Shown: positions 38,183-48,704 of the stretch, piece by piece
How the letters are laid out: each line of letters starts with the position of its first letter
Numbering within the stretch: the stretch's first letter is position 1
Origin: Enterocytospora artemiae
Lineage: Eukaryota; Microsporidia
Length of the DNA: 64,000 nt
Assembly (NCBI GenBank): GCA_038659295.1
Contig: JASNGC010000005.1
Location: 248,001 to 312,000 of the forward strand
Reading direction: 5' to 3'
Notes under the pieces: model-generated
Databases searched by the model: none
Told to the model about the DNA's origin: nothing
Seen by the model: only the letters and a program-made list of their open reading frames with translations
Made by a program: the position numbers and the translations under genes

Positions 38183-38980
38183 ATGTTTTTTTTGTATACG
38201 CTTATTGTTTTTGCTTTAGATAAATTTACTGCACAATACAACTCGTCTCTTTCCTTTGTAAATCCACACGTTAATGAAAATGGTAGGCACGACAACTATT
38301 CCTTTGATGGTGATTATTTAATTTCTACTCGTGCCTATTCCAACTATTTTCAGTTAGGTTATTCTAGTCCAAAGTCCATGGGAATAATCCAAACAAAAGA
38401 AAAAATTATGAGGAAAAATATAAAAATAGATATTTCATTTAATTTACACAATTTGGATAAAGGTGGTGATGGATTTGGATTTTGGGTTACCTCTGATATT
38501 ATGCCCGGGAATTTCTACGGAAGAAATAGTGACTATTCGGGATTTGGAGTTGTAATAAATGCCTCATCTTCCCCAAATATCTCTTTCATAGACCATAACA
38601 AGAAAAAGCACAAATCATTTCCAATTTCCGAATCTAGTTCAGGCTATAGGCTCGTTTTTCAGCATGAGGGAAATTCGCTGAAAGTATCTTTTTACATAAG
38701 CTCTAAGGAAAATGTTTTGTATAATGGAAAAAGTAAGATAAAGCCTGACTATGTATTCGGAATGTCTGGATCGACGGGATCTTCGACGGGAGTTTTAAGA
38801 ATTACCCATGCATTTGCTAGTGATCTAGTCAAAGTTCGTAAAGATGATTCTGAAATAGAAAGAGCTCCAAAGAGCAATAAACTGGTGCTGTTTTTTGGTA
38901 TCTTGTGTATCGGGGCTCTTGTAGCCTACTTGTACAAAAAGCAGGTAAAGAGTGAAAAAACATTTATGAATAAAAGATAG
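38183..38980 (+). CDS. L-type lectin cargo receptor (ERGIC-53/VIP36/EMP46-47-like)
   Basis: 265 residues. A type I membrane lectin that carries glycoproteins between ER and Golgi. Signal peptide (MFFLYTLIVFALDKF), then a single legume-lectin-like domain with GDGFGFWVTSD and FYGRNSDYSGFGVVINA, the conserved GGDGFAFW.....GP.FG....F.GL.VV.DT pattern. SGYRLVFQHEGNSLKVSF follows, then a transmembrane helix (KLVLFFGILCIGALVAYLY) and a Lys/Arg-rich cytosolic tail. Retention of a lectin is notable because microsporidia are reported to have lost N-glycosylation. The start 27 bases inside the longer frame is favoured by CCC, but the first ATG at 38156 cannot be excluded. Confidence 0.85.
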   Translation: MFFLYTLIVFALDKFTAQYNSSLSFVNPHVNENGRHDNYSFDGDYLISTRAYSNYFQLGYSSPKSMGIIQTKEKIMRKNIKIDISFNLHNLDKGGDGFGFWVTSDIMPGNFYGRNSDYSGFGVVINASSSPNISFIDHNKKKHKSFPISESSSGYRLVFQHEGNSLKVSFYISSKENVLYNGKSKIKPDYVFGMSGSTGSSTGVLRITHAFASDLVKVRKDDSEIERAPKSNKLVLFFGILCIGALVAYLYKKQVKSEKTFMNKR

Positions 38981-39690
38981 TTGAATTCTATAATCTTTTA
39001 TATCAGCCAGAAGGTCTTTTCCAGTAACTTAATATTTACATCATGCTACAGGTGTATTTTCTTCGGGTAGTGTCTGCTAATCTGTGAGGAACTTTATATA
39101 TGATACGACTGAATTATCAGATAAAATATCTCACTAAATCTATAGTTTTGTGAATTTGTATATTAGAATCCAAAATTTTAAAACTTAATAATAAACATAA
39201 TTATATTTAATTTCTATTGTCATTCCAAAGAGAATAATACTTGAGTGTGATAAGGTGAATGACAGTTTGGCATATATTCATAAGGGTTCATATCAGACAA
39301 AAACACAACATTATAACTAGGATTCCGAATTACCTAGGTGAAGAAATAAATCAGGGCTATTATATTCCTACAGGAATTTTCACGTAAATACAAGTAAAAA
39401 ATACAATTTTTTGTGCCCTTTGCTTTAAATATAATATGTATATGTGATTTTACAATGGTTAGTAAACCCAAGTCTCCTAATTTTTAAAAAGCTGATTTGT
39501 TTTCAAGTGATAAAATTTTCAAATCTCTCTAATATCTAATAAACAATTGACCATGTAGCTTATAGACTTGGCCAATTGTTTGTTTTGAAGATAAAATATT
39601 TTGGTTAGCAACTAACCTATATGATTTTTTAATTGGTTTATAATACCCCTTAAGTATTTAAATTTTATAAATGTGATATGGGCCAGTAAA
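38981..39690. other. Intergenic region, 710 bp
   Basis: AT-rich spacer between two genes on the plus strand. No gene recognised. CCCC near 39650 has no usable ATG behind it other than the next gene, whose own GGG is closer. Confidence 0.5.
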
Positions 39691-40494
39691 ATGACAAATG
39701 AGCCATTTAAGAATCAAAATGATGGTGTTAGAGACCCCATTGTAGAGGAGCAACCAATGAGGGATATGGATTTATACTTCGAAGCGTTGAATTGTTTAGA
39801 ACAGGAAAATTTAATGCGTAAACTAACCAGAGACATTAATGGAACTAGAAATGTAGGCTTGCTGAAGGAGTTTTACTCTTGGATTAAAAGTTCTTTTAAA
39901 AGCATGTCTTCCACCCCTGTTCCATCAGAATTGATCAATGGTTTAGAATTTTGTAATAATTATTCTAAAAATCATCAAGGGGGCGGCGAGATGTTCTTTG
40001 AGTTTGAAGATGGGCGTAGATATAATGAGAAAAGTGTCAATGAGGGGCACGAACTAAATAATGATGAAGCAGATAGTATCAAAGATAATCAGCGTTTAGA
40101 TGAAGAGGTAGAAAACATTTATAGAGAAATTCCCCAGTCGAAAAAGTATGATCAAAACGTTCCGGTATATTCGATGGGATTAGCTTGTAAAAAATATCTC
40201 CAGAATCACGTTTATTTTATTACACCAGAGCTCTACCAGAATATATCTGATGCATATAATCTTGAATATCAGCAAACTGTGATTCAAAGATTGCCATTTC
40301 TTGTCTGCCATCGAAATTTATTCAAGTTTATTGTTGAAGATATTATTCCATACTCGAAGGGAGATTGGGCTGATGTTCTATTTATGAGAAAAGAGTATCC
40401 AAACTGCAATAGTGAATTAAACCAACGAATTTTAGATGATATTTCCAAGGTGGACCTTGATAGAATTCCGGAAGAGTTTTTTAGGGAATCTTAG
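39691..40494 (+). CDS. Hypothetical protein
   Basis: 267 residues, not recognised. A soluble, charged protein. The central part (about 85-150) is acidic and probably disordered. The C-terminal 110 residues look folded (VYSMGLACKKYLQNHVYFITPELYQNISDAYNLEYQQTVIQRLPFLVCHRNLFKF). No membrane segment or catalytic motif is visible. I chose the ATG at 39691, since the six codons before it open with a non-ATG codon and GGGCC lies just upstream. Confidence 0.75.
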   Translation: MTNEPFKNQNDGVRDPIVEEQPMRDMDLYFEALNCLEQENLMRKLTRDINGTRNVGLLKEFYSWIKSSFKSMSSTPVPSELINGLEFCNNYSKNHQGGGEMFFEFEDGRRYNEKSVNEGHELNNDEADSIKDNQRLDEEVENIYREIPQSKKYDQNVPVYSMGLACKKYLQNHVYFITPELYQNISDAYNLEYQQTVIQRLPFLVCHRNLFKFIVEDIIPYSKGDWADVLFMRKEYPNCNSELNQRILDDISKVDLDRIPEEFFRES

Positions 40495-40636
40495 GATATT
40501 TTATCAATAAAGTACTGTGAATTAATTGTTTGGTTTAATTTTATAGTTTCTACAGAGGAAAGGGACCAAATTCCTTTTTTATATTTAAGGGGATTTATCA
40601 CAACGTATTTCCTTATTTAAGCCTCTTGTCACCCCT

Positions 40637-41698
40637 ATGAAGGATTCTGTCTTAAAGAAGGAAGTCACCCAGAAAAAGGAAAAGTTTTCAATTTTTGGTA
40701 ATCCATTAGCAACAGAAGCTGTAAGGGATTTTGTTGAGAATTCATTTGTAAACAAATTAATTATTGATTGTAACTCTTCACTGTTAATGGACTTTGCAGT
40801 AAATGGATTGGAAACTATCTCACAATCAACAATTTTTGTTTTAAATGCGCCGGAAGTTACAAACATTGAAAATTCCATTCGCCAATCTACAAAAATTGTC
40901 TTTAAAGATACCAAACACATCTATGAAGGGGAGGTTACTGAAATTAAATCTACAAAATCTGATACTATAGTTGAATTGACCCTAATGACTGCCAAAGAAT
41001 CAAAAACAATTTCTTTATCGAAATCTCTCTTTGATACTTTAAAATATGTAAATATCGGAGATGTTATCTATGTCGAGCCATGCATGGGTATTCTGAGAAG
41101 ATTGGGAAGAAGTGAGAAGAGATTGAATGAATATGATCTTGAGGGAAATAGGTATGTACCATTGAGTAAGAATCATGTTTACCAAACTAAAGAAAAGGAA
41201 ACAATTATTAGCCTGTACGATTTAGATTATGCATATAACAAGTACAGCTCAGAAATTAATTTTTATACAAGAAATCAGGTGAATGCTTTAGTTGAAGAGT
41301 ATTTTAGTGCAGAAAGATGTAACATATGTGAGAGTATTGTCGTTATTAAGAATGCAGATTTTCTAAAACCATCCGATTTTTCCAAAATCAAAAAGTATGC
41401 ACAGAATTATACTTTTATTAAATTTATATTAATTGGCAATTTCCATGAATTTAATAATACAGGTAATGACTGTTGTTATTCATACATAAGTGATTTCTTA
41501 TTTATTCGGATTTATGATGACTTTGAGCCTTTAGAGTATTTAAAAGTATTGTCAGATAAAATAGTTGATGAAAATTATTTTGACATCGCAAAGAATTACA
41601 TCAACAAACAAAACTACCAATTAATTTCTCAACTATTGAATTTGGCAACATCTCCCGAACAGTTTGAAAAACTTTTAAAGATGCAGTTTACTCAATAA
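40637..41698 (+). CDS. RVB1: Pontin (RuvB-like 1) relative lacking the ATPase motifs
   Basis: 353 residues (about 455 in pontins). The middle is clearly Rvb1. DTKHIYEGEVTEIKS matches the start of the OB-fold insert domain. GDVIYVEPCMGILRRLGRSE and NRYVPLSKNHVYQTKEKETIISLYDLDYA match the end of the insert and the return to the AAA+ core. In contrast the P-loop is gone, with NKLIIDCNSSLLMDFAVNGLE where GPPGTGKT belongs. The Walker B position reads VVIKNADFL instead of LFVDEVH, and the N-terminus is shortened. Pontin normally forms a hexamer with reptin in INO80, SWR1 and R2TP. This copy would be a structural, non-hydrolysing subunit or a very fast-evolving one. CCCC precedes the ATG by one base, and AATAAA spans the stop. 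Confidence 0.8.
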   Translation: MKDSVLKKEVTQKKEKFSIFGNPLATEAVRDFVENSFVNKLIIDCNSSLLMDFAVNGLETISQSTIFVLNAPEVTNIENSIRQSTKIVFKDTKHIYEGEVTEIKSTKSDTIVELTLMTAKESKTISLSKSLFDTLKYVNIGDVIYVEPCMGILRRLGRSEKRLNEYDLEGNRYVPLSKNHVYQTKEKETIISLYDLDYAYNKYSSEINFYTRNQVNALVEEYFSAERCNICESIVVIKNADFLKPSDFSKIKKYAQNYTFIKFILIGNFHEFNNTGNDCCYSYISDFLFIRIYDDFEPLEYLKVLSDKIVDENYFDIAKNYINKQNYQLISQLLNLATSPEQFEKLLKMQFTQ

Positions 41699-41967
41699 AT
41701 TTTTATGAAAACTTTGGTCTTCTTACATCAAGCAACTAACCTAAAGGTTTATTTTCTAACACAGATGTTTTATAAAAATTATTTGATCTGGGCATACTGG
41801 TGAAGATGTATTAGTGTGTGTAATAAATACTAGCCATTTTGTAATTTTATTGACAATTGTTTTATCTAGAGACCATAGCCATTGACAGGTCATTTTAAAT
41901 AGCATTGAGTTGTTATGCAGTGTTCATATCTAAAATATCTTCTTTTATAATTTTTTAGCCCTCTAAA

Positions 41968-43227
41968 ATGATTCTTTGCTGTAAATGTGGAGTTGATATT
42001 CTTCCAAATGATAAAAATATGTGTGACATATGCATCGGTAATTCCATCGATTTAATTACTCGTATACATACCAACATCATTATTGAATCATGTAGAGGTT
42101 GTGAGAGATACCATGTACCTCCTAAATCATGGAAATCATTTAGCTGGGGATCCCAAGATTTGTTAATTCACTGTTTGGGGAGAAATAAATCTTTGAAGAA
42201 GCTGAATATTATAGATTCGAACTTTATATATACTGAAGAGCATTCCAAAAAACTTATGATAGAAATTAAACTCTTAGAAGATGGCGTCGAACAAACTTGT
42301 AATTTAAAATACTCTATTAGAAATAGACAATGCTCTGAATGCATGCGGGCAGAATCCAAGCAGTTTTGGAATTCTATTGTTCAACTGAGGCAAAAACCCA
42401 CTTCACCAAGGACGTTTTTCCATCTAGAACAATTGTTTTTAAAGCATAAAGCTCATGATTCAACCTCTAATATTAAGGAACGAAAAGAAGGAATTGACTT
42501 CTATTTTTTAAATCGTACGGATGCGGTCAAGATGTGTAAATTTATCGAAAATTTCTATGGAGTTCGTAAAATTGAAAGCAATAGGCTCATAAGTGAAGAT
42601 AGAAACAACAACACTAGCAATTCTAAATCATCATTTTCCTTGGAACTTATTCCTCTTTGCAAAGATGACTTAGTCTATCTTAAAAACAAGTCGCTTGGTC
42701 TTGGGGATTTTGCAATAGTAACTAAGGTTAAATCGGTCATTAACCTGTTTAATCCAAACACACTTCGGGAAAATAGAATTACAGCAAGGTCATTTTTTGA
42801 AAATGAGGACCACTATAAGGTTTTATTGAAATCTGAAAACTTTATAAAGTTTGATGTTTTGATGGCTAGACCATCGAGCGATTGTAGGACTGATGTCACT
42901 GTTACAGCTGACAACATAAATGTTCATGAGGTGAGTACACATTTAAAATTAAAAGAAAATGACATTGTATTGGGATATTGTGTATCTAATCAAAATTTTA
43001 GTGAGGAGGTTAATTTCAAACAGGAAATTATTTTGGTGAGGAAATTCAACAACCATGAACGAGAATGGAAGCTAAGGACTAATAAAGTCATCGACAATGA
43101 ATATAGGCTATTTCTGGATGATATTGAGAGCGATGTAGAAATGTTGAACAGTATATGTCTTTTTGATAAGGAAGATCGATTAATTGATGAATTTAGTAAA
43201 TTAAAACTTGGTGAACTACAGCAATAA
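41968..43227 (+). CDS. NMD3: 60S export adaptor NMD3
   Basis: 419 residues (518 in yeast). Binds nascent 60S subunits and recruits CRM1 for nuclear export. The N-terminal zinc-binding region has the CxxC pairs CKCGVDI, CDICI and SCRGCERYHVPP, the last being typical (C..C.R...PP..W). A further C..C (QCSECMR) follows. The middle has HLEQLFLKHKAHDSTSNIKERKEGIDFYFLNR, the usual EQL.LKH......I.....G.DFYF block. The leucine-rich export signal expected at the C-terminus may be FSKLKLGELQ. CCC lies before the ATG, and AATAAA spans the stop. Confidence 0.93.
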   Translation: MILCCKCGVDILPNDKNMCDICIGNSIDLITRIHTNIIIESCRGCERYHVPPKSWKSFSWGSQDLLIHCLGRNKSLKKLNIIDSNFIYTEEHSKKLMIEIKLLEDGVEQTCNLKYSIRNRQCSECMRAESKQFWNSIVQLRQKPTSPRTFFHLEQLFLKHKAHDSTSNIKERKEGIDFYFLNRTDAVKMCKFIENFYGVRKIESNRLISEDRNNNTSNSKSSFSLELIPLCKDDLVYLKNKSLGLGDFAIVTKVKSVINLFNPNTLRENRITARSFFENEDHYKVLLKSENFIKFDVLMARPSSDCRTDVTVTADNINVHEVSTHLKLKENDIVLGYCVSNQNFSEEVNFKQEIILVRKFNNHEREWKLRTNKVIDNEYRLFLDDIESDVEMLNSICLFDKEDRLIDEFSKLKLGELQQ

Positions 43228-43806
43228 ATTAATTTTCGAAATGTTAGTTGATTATAATGAATATGGATTTTAATATTCCCTCAATAATTTATTAAAGATG
43301 GTTGATATCGAGGGAGTCTCATACCATTTAAAATAGATTTATGGCACAGGTTAATCTACTTCTCAAGAAAAATTCTATTAAACTAAAAAATTCGGCTAAC
43401 TTACAGACACACATAATTAATAAGACAGATATTACAATAGTGACCATCAAAATTAAATTTTTCAGTTATAATAGATTGTTTAATTCTACAATAATTATAT
43501 TTTGAGCATCCAAATTAAAATCCCACATTGTCAATTTCCGCTGTAGTAATACAAATTATTGGAGTATAATATGTACATGAGCCTTAAAGTGTGCAAAACA
43601 ATAATATCTGACTAATTAAAGTATTTTCCTGTACAATAATTTAGAATATATTCGAAAATGAAGATTTTCACCAAATCCTTATTCTACTAGGCAGAAATAG
43701 AAGAATGGATCTCTAATTATAATTTTATAAACAACATATAAAAATAGTCATACAAGTTTAACATTATAAATCACTAAAAATCGTTTATTTATCCGTATGG
43801 TCTATA
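43228..43806. other. Intergenic region between convergent genes, 579 bp
   Basis: AT-rich spacer downstream of both NMD3 and the NOT-box gene. Nothing recognised. Its length is unusual for a convergent spacer in this window (compare 56 bp between TSR1 and GPN1). Confidence 0.5.
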
Positions 43807-44352
43807 TTACACTTCTCGAATTCTAGATTCCAGAGTTTTTATAAATTTATCGTCGAAACTAACCTCCTTATTTACCTTTTCCCATTTTAGTTGGTCAAAG
43901 ACGATAATTGTCCTAATTTTATTATCAGCTATTTTTACATCAGTGAGCATTACGAATGCATCATAAAGGCGAGAAAAGTAATACCCTTTGTTTATAATTT
44001 CATTATAAGCTTTTACCTGCAGTTCAGTGTCATGCATAGTGTAAAAAATATAAAAAAGAGTTTCCTCATGGAGAATTGGTATATTGACTATTAAATTACT
44101 ATTTTGAGAAAAGTATGAGGTGGCTGATGTCAGTTTAAATTCACTTTGGTTCAATGGGTGTTTTGATTCTTCTGTGTGGATATTTCTGTAGCATTTTGGA
44201 AGTAACCTATTCCTAATAGAATCAATACGTCTATCAACAAAACAAGTTGGTTTAAGAGTTCTTTCCGCAATTCCTTCAACTTGTTCCAAACTTTCTAAAT
44301 CTCTATCTTTAGATTTCACAATTTGCTTGAGCTCTTCGGAAATATCTTTCAT
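43807..44352 (-). CDS. CCR4-NOT subunit with NOT-box (NOT2/NOT3/NOT5 type)
   Basis: 181 residues. The NOT-box at about residues 85-160 contains ETLFYIFYTMHDTELQVKAYNEI and NKGYYFSRLYDAF, then IVFDQLKWEK. This matches the family pattern of LFYIFY......Q..AA.EL...GW.....Y..W and the final FD...W. NOT2 and NOT3/5 form a heterodimer docking on NOT1 to direct mRNA deadenylation. The protein is reduced to the domain plus an 85-residue N-terminus, so NOT2 and NOT3 cannot be separated. CCC lies a few bases upstream of the ATG. Confidence 0.8.
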   Translation of the reverse strand: MKDISEELKQIVKSKDRDLESLEQVEGIAERTLKPTCFVDRRIDSIRNRLLPKCYRNIHTEESKHPLNQSEFKLTSATSYFSQNSNLIVNIPILHEETLFYIFYTMHDTELQVKAYNEIINKGYYFSRLYDAFVMLTDVKIADNKIRTIIVFDQLKWEKVNKEVSFDDKFIKTLESRIREV

Positions 44353-44697
44353 AACGAGGGTTGGAAAAGAAAAAAGGGTTTACGCAGTTCAATGTATAAA
44401 ACTAAGAAACCTCTATAAAATAATTCCGGATAAATATAATCTAAGTATTTAATCAACATTTCTCATAATTAATTTAACAGGTTGCACTTAATTATTTAAT
44501 TCTTAGTTTAAGGCATCATCAGAAAATATTAAAATAGATGCAACCATCTCTTATATCTTATTTCTATAAGTTATTATTTTAACCATAAAATAAATACCAT
44601 TTAAATCTTTTGGTTAAAATCATGAACAATTCCTAAAATCAAGGCAGGGATCAAAGTTTATGCAATTAGCAAGGGATATTCATTAAAAAGGGAAAAT

Positions 44698-46446
44698 CTA
44701 TTCCCCATCATGATCAACTTCTCTAACAGAATATGGTAATATCCTTTGTAATTTTTTATATTCTTTGGTCAGAGCAGATTTAACTTTTGCTGGTATTGCT
44801 TTAAAAGAATCTTCATTTAAGAAGTCACCCATAATGATTATATCTTCTTTCATAAGATTTGTTTCTAGAAAAATATCAATACATTCCTTGAAATTAATTT
44901 CCAATCTGGAGATAAATTTAGAATATATCAGCTTCATTACGTACTTTCTGATATCACCTCTATCCAGCTTACATTTAAGATGATTTTTGATATCTAACAA
45001 AATTCGTTTGTATTTTGAAGTTTTGGAATTCTGTCCTAACCATGATGGGAAATCCATTCGGCCTCCTTTAACATTGTTAGACGCATTAACACAGCTATAG
45101 AAGGCATGATAGGGCATGAGAAAATATTCCTGTTGTGGACCATGAATACTATAATCTACAAGGTCTCCATAACTAATTGATTCCGCAGCTTTAGCAATAT
45201 TTTCTATCGAGTTTCCAGAACCATAAAAACCAGACTTTATGTAGTTTTCTTGAACAAATAGTGGCAGAATTGTATACTCTTCAAAATATATATCAATTTT
45301 TTCAGAAATCGGCAGTTTCTTGAACATTTCACTAGACAATTCAAAAACATTTTTACTTGCATCTTTTCTGACAATGTTGATATTCCTAACATCAGATAGA
45401 TCTTTGTTTTTTTGAAGAGTATTTATAATATATCTTAAATCTCCATTGCATTGCACAATTATTTCATTTAATATAGAATCAGGTAGTTGTCTAGACTCTT
45501 GTTTCAAGATATACCTTAATCTCGGAAGAATGGTTCGGTTATCTACTTTTCTAAATTTAATATCAAGACAATAGTTAGATAGCATTTGCATTTGTTGGTG
45601 CTGCCTGTCATTACATATGCACACAATTGGAATTTTAGTTGATTTAATTAGCTTTGTCAATTCGGATATCCCACCCCTATCGGATGTCATTCCATCAACT
45701 TCATCCATAACAATCAGCCTGTTACACTTAAAGCTTGTAAAATCAACTGACTTACTTTTGATGTTGTGAAATTGTTCTTGAATTGATTTCTTATTTCTAA
45801 TATCGCTTGCATTGTATTCAATGCATTTAATATTATGCTTTTTACATAAAACCTGGATTGCAGTGGTCTTTCCAACACCAGGGCTTCCACTAAGCAGCAC
45901 TGCCTTGTATACTTGCTTTTGCCCTGAAGAGCCTTCATAATTTTCCACAATGAACTGTTCAAGAGAATTTATTGCACCTGGATTTCCTACTAAATCTTCA
46001 GGTTTTTGAGGACGATACTTTTCTGCCCATGGCTGATCTAAATGATACAACATTAAAGGATTTTTAGCTTTTTCTTCGAATTTTTCAGAGCTTAAATCAA
46101 ACTCAATGGAGCTATCATTTTCACTTGTTTTTTTTGAATTTGAAATCGCTACAGAATCTGCTTTAGATTCACAAAGATTTATATCTATTGTGTTATTAAT
46201 TGTTTTTTCGGCATTTTTCAGCATTTCCATGAATTCACTTTCCCCAAGTATCTTTATCTTCAATTTTTTGGCCTTTTCCATTTTAGCTGGTCCTGGATCA
46301 TTGCCTGCCACCAAATAACTGGTTTTGCCACTTACTCCAACTGTTGACCGACCACCAAGCAGAAGTATCTTGCTTTTAGCCTCTTCTCTATCCATTTCAA
46401 TATTTCCAGTAAAGACAAAAGTGAGATCTTTAAAAGACTCACCCAT
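44698..46446 (-). CDS. RFC1: Replication factor C large subunit (RFC1)
   Basis: 582 residues (861 in yeast). Clamp loader subunit that opens PCNA at primer-template junctions. BRCT domain at about 5-80 (FVFTGNIEMDREEAK...LLGGR..VGVSGKTSYLVAG). A Ser/Glu-rich linker leads to the RFC box WAEKYRPQKPEDLVGNPG at about 140-156. Walker A is GSPGVGKT at 187-194 and Walker B IVMDEVDGM near 245-253, with the lid and C-terminal collar after these. The C-terminal basic tail is short. The ATG at 46446 has CCC just upstream (46452-46454). The preceding six codons start with a non-ATG codon. Confidence 0.95.
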   Translation of the reverse strand: MGESFKDLTFVFTGNIEMDREEAKSKILLLGGRSTVGVSGKTSYLVAGNDPGPAKMEKAKKLKIKILGESEFMEMLKNAEKTINNTIDINLCESKADSVAISNSKKTSENDSSIEFDLSSEKFEEKAKNPLMLYHLDQPWAEKYRPQKPEDLVGNPGAINSLEQFIVENYEGSSGQKQVYKAVLLSGSPGVGKTTAIQVLCKKHNIKCIEYNASDIRNKKSIQEQFHNIKSKSVDFTSFKCNRLIVMDEVDGMTSDRGGISELTKLIKSTKIPIVCICNDRQHQQMQMLSNYCLDIKFRKVDNRTILPRLRYILKQESRQLPDSILNEIIVQCNGDLRYIINTLQKNKDLSDVRNINIVRKDASKNVFELSSEMFKKLPISEKIDIYFEEYTILPLFVQENYIKSGFYGSGNSIENIAKAAESISYGDLVDYSIHGPQQEYFLMPYHAFYSCVNASNNVKGGRMDFPSWLGQNSKTSKYKRILLDIKNHLKCKLDRGDIRKYVMKLIYSKFISRLEINFKECIDIFLETNLMKEDIIIMGDFLNEDSFKAIPAKVKSALTKEYKKLQRILPYSVREVDHDGE

Positions 46447-47228
46447 TTCTAGGGTGATAAGCAATGAAAAATATGCTCAAAATATTGTTTTCATGAGTAT
46501 AATATTCAGATTGTAGAATTTCAAAAAGGTTAAAGTGATGAACAAGTTATACATCAAATACTTTATAGAAACTTATTAATACATTCCATTAGTAACCTTA
46601 TTTATTGTCATTAATATTTTTAAACCACTTATTTGAATTAAATCTTAGTTACTTCATTGATCTATGTGAAAAGTATCTGGAGTAAGTATTTATTTATAAC
46701 AATTCCTTGCTTTATGTTGGCTTGATACATACAATACGTATCAATGGAGTTGTTACTGATTTGCCAGGAAATATTTATTTGAATACTCAATAAATATTAT
46801 TTATGACAATAAAATTATAAAAATATTTTGCTAAGTAATATAATCAAATAAACTCAAATATCAATATTTGAAGTTTAAATAAGTTATCACGTTTTATGCT
46901 TTTCAATATTTTTCTAATCAATTACTATACACAAAATCTCTCATTCATAATTGAGTTAGTTAATTAACCTATCAAAGCAAGTAGATTCGAAAACAGATAC
47001 TTAATATGCATCATGAAAGTTTTTCTGGTATGTATATAATTATACGGTTGAAGAAACAAGAATCTATAGATTTTCTAAACTCAATAGAACATTAGATGTT
47101 TTAGTATTCCCTTCACATTTTCATAAGGTATCATATATAACTTGGAATTTTCTTTTTATATATATTTGACATCATTCCAAACCAGATATGTTTATGTTTG
47201 TTTATCAAAGTAACTAATAAATTGCCCA
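46447..47228. other. Divergent intergenic region, 782 bp
   Basis: Very AT-rich. Only the start-proximal CCC motifs at each end (46452-46454 on the minus strand, CCC just before 47229 on the plus strand) are recognised. Confidence 0.5.
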
Positions 47229-48704
47229 ATGAATTTCCTCGAGAAGCTTGAGAATAACTTTCTATTTGCTCCAAAGATCTTATACCTTATTGTAAATCTA
47301 CAATATTATACACTACATCAATTTAGAAATCAATTTGCCCAGTTTAGATTCGGAATATCAACTGGAGAATATGGTAAATTCAATGGATACATCCAAGCTC
47401 TCACATTTTTTTCAAACATATACATAGGTTCTATTTCAGACAGAACTGGTAAACATAAGCTTACCTTAATTTTTCTAACCCTGGCTACATGTGCAATTTT
47501 TATGTCCTTCTTCGCTATTCCTATTAATAAGGTGGTCCAACCTGCATCATTAAGTTTGGCGAATAGTTCAACTGTTTTTTGGGCAGTTTTACTGGCATAT
47601 TTAATTTTCAACAATCCGAAACAGCCATTGTTTGATAAAATAGTTTTAGATTATTTAGAAGAGACATCCAGTGCTGGAAATTCATATGGCAAGCAAAGGT
47701 TATGGGGAACAGTAGCATATGCAATGGCAACATATATGGTTGAAAACTTAATCACTGTAGCTCAAGCAAGCCCAAATGCAGATAAGGAATTTAATTGGTC
47801 TAATCTGAAATATTATTCAATCGTTACGACTGGCCTTACCGTATTCCTGTTAATTACTTTAATGAAAACAAAAGAGAGAGTCAGGAGCACTAGAAACACA
47901 TCTGGCTACCTGATTTTAATGAAAAACAAGGAGTATGCATTTTTTATATTCATTATGCTTATGAATGCCGTTACAAGACAAGCTATGTCAAATTATCTTG
48001 GCTCTTTTTTTACTAATATCTTGGATTTAAAGCCATACACACTCCCATCAAGTTGGCCTAGCTGGTTTCAGGCCCTAGTTAATATATTCAATAGGCAGCC
48101 AATCACTACATTAACAATCTTTGGAACTTCTTGCGAGATTTTATCAATGTTTTTCTCCTCGAAAATCATAAATAGATTTGGCTATTTTTGGCCACTGTTG
48201 GTTGCCCAATTTGTGGCTCTCTTCAGATTTGTTGCATATTTTTTAATGAATAAGGATGGGAAACATGTTTATGCCTACACATGCCTTATAGAAATTTCTA
48301 AGGGTATATACTTCGGATTGGCACATATGCCAGCAATTCAGATTGCTAAAAGACTATCTCCAACAGATTTAGAGGCAACATCTCAGATGATCTATCAGGG
48401 AACATTTGGAGCCCTTGGAGCTGCTATTAGTGGACACGCATTTTCCTTCGTTTTCGACTCAGCCCTCAAGGATTCTGGAAAAAACAGAGAAACAGAAGTT
48501 TCATCATTTCAAACACTTTTCTTGGTAAATATTGGCCTAAGTTTGTTTACTATTGCTCTTTACATTCTAAAATACGGAATTTATGACAAGGCACTCCTTT
48601 CTAGACAGGCCGAAGAAGACAAGCTAAGCCAGATAGAGCGACTTGAAGCAGAGGAAGCAGTTGTTATTGATAATGGAAAAAGAACAATCATCTCAGCAAA
48701 TTGA
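47229..48704 (+). CDS. Major facilitator superfamily transporter
   Basis: 491 residues, about twelve hydrophobic helices. The first inter-helix loop carries the MFS motif GSISDRTGKHK (the G...DR.G.R/K signature), and KQRLWGTVAYAMATYMVENL near residue 158 recalls the LacY/nucleoside-proton symporter branch (MFS_1-like). The C-terminus is cytosolic, acidic and coiled. A plasma-membrane importer of host sugars or nucleosides is an inference. The substrate cannot be read from sequence. CCC directly precedes the ATG. Confidence 0.85.
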   Translation: MNFLEKLENNFLFAPKILYLIVNLQYYTLHQFRNQFAQFRFGISTGEYGKFNGYIQALTFFSNIYIGSISDRTGKHKLTLIFLTLATCAIFMSFFAIPINKVVQPASLSLANSSTVFWAVLLAYLIFNNPKQPLFDKIVLDYLEETSSAGNSYGKQRLWGTVAYAMATYMVENLITVAQASPNADKEFNWSNLKYYSIVTTGLTVFLLITLMKTKERVRSTRNTSGYLILMKNKEYAFFIFIMLMNAVTRQAMSNYLGSFFTNILDLKPYTLPSSWPSWFQALVNIFNRQPITTLTIFGTSCEILSMFFSSKIINRFGYFWPLLVAQFVALFRFVAYFLMNKDGKHVYAYTCLIEISKGIYFGLAHMPAIQIAKRLSPTDLEATSQMIYQGTFGALGAAISGHAFSFVFDSALKDSGKNRETEVSSFQTLFLVNIGLSLFTIALYILKYGIYDKALLSRQAEEDKLSQIERLEAEEAVVIDNGKRTIISAN

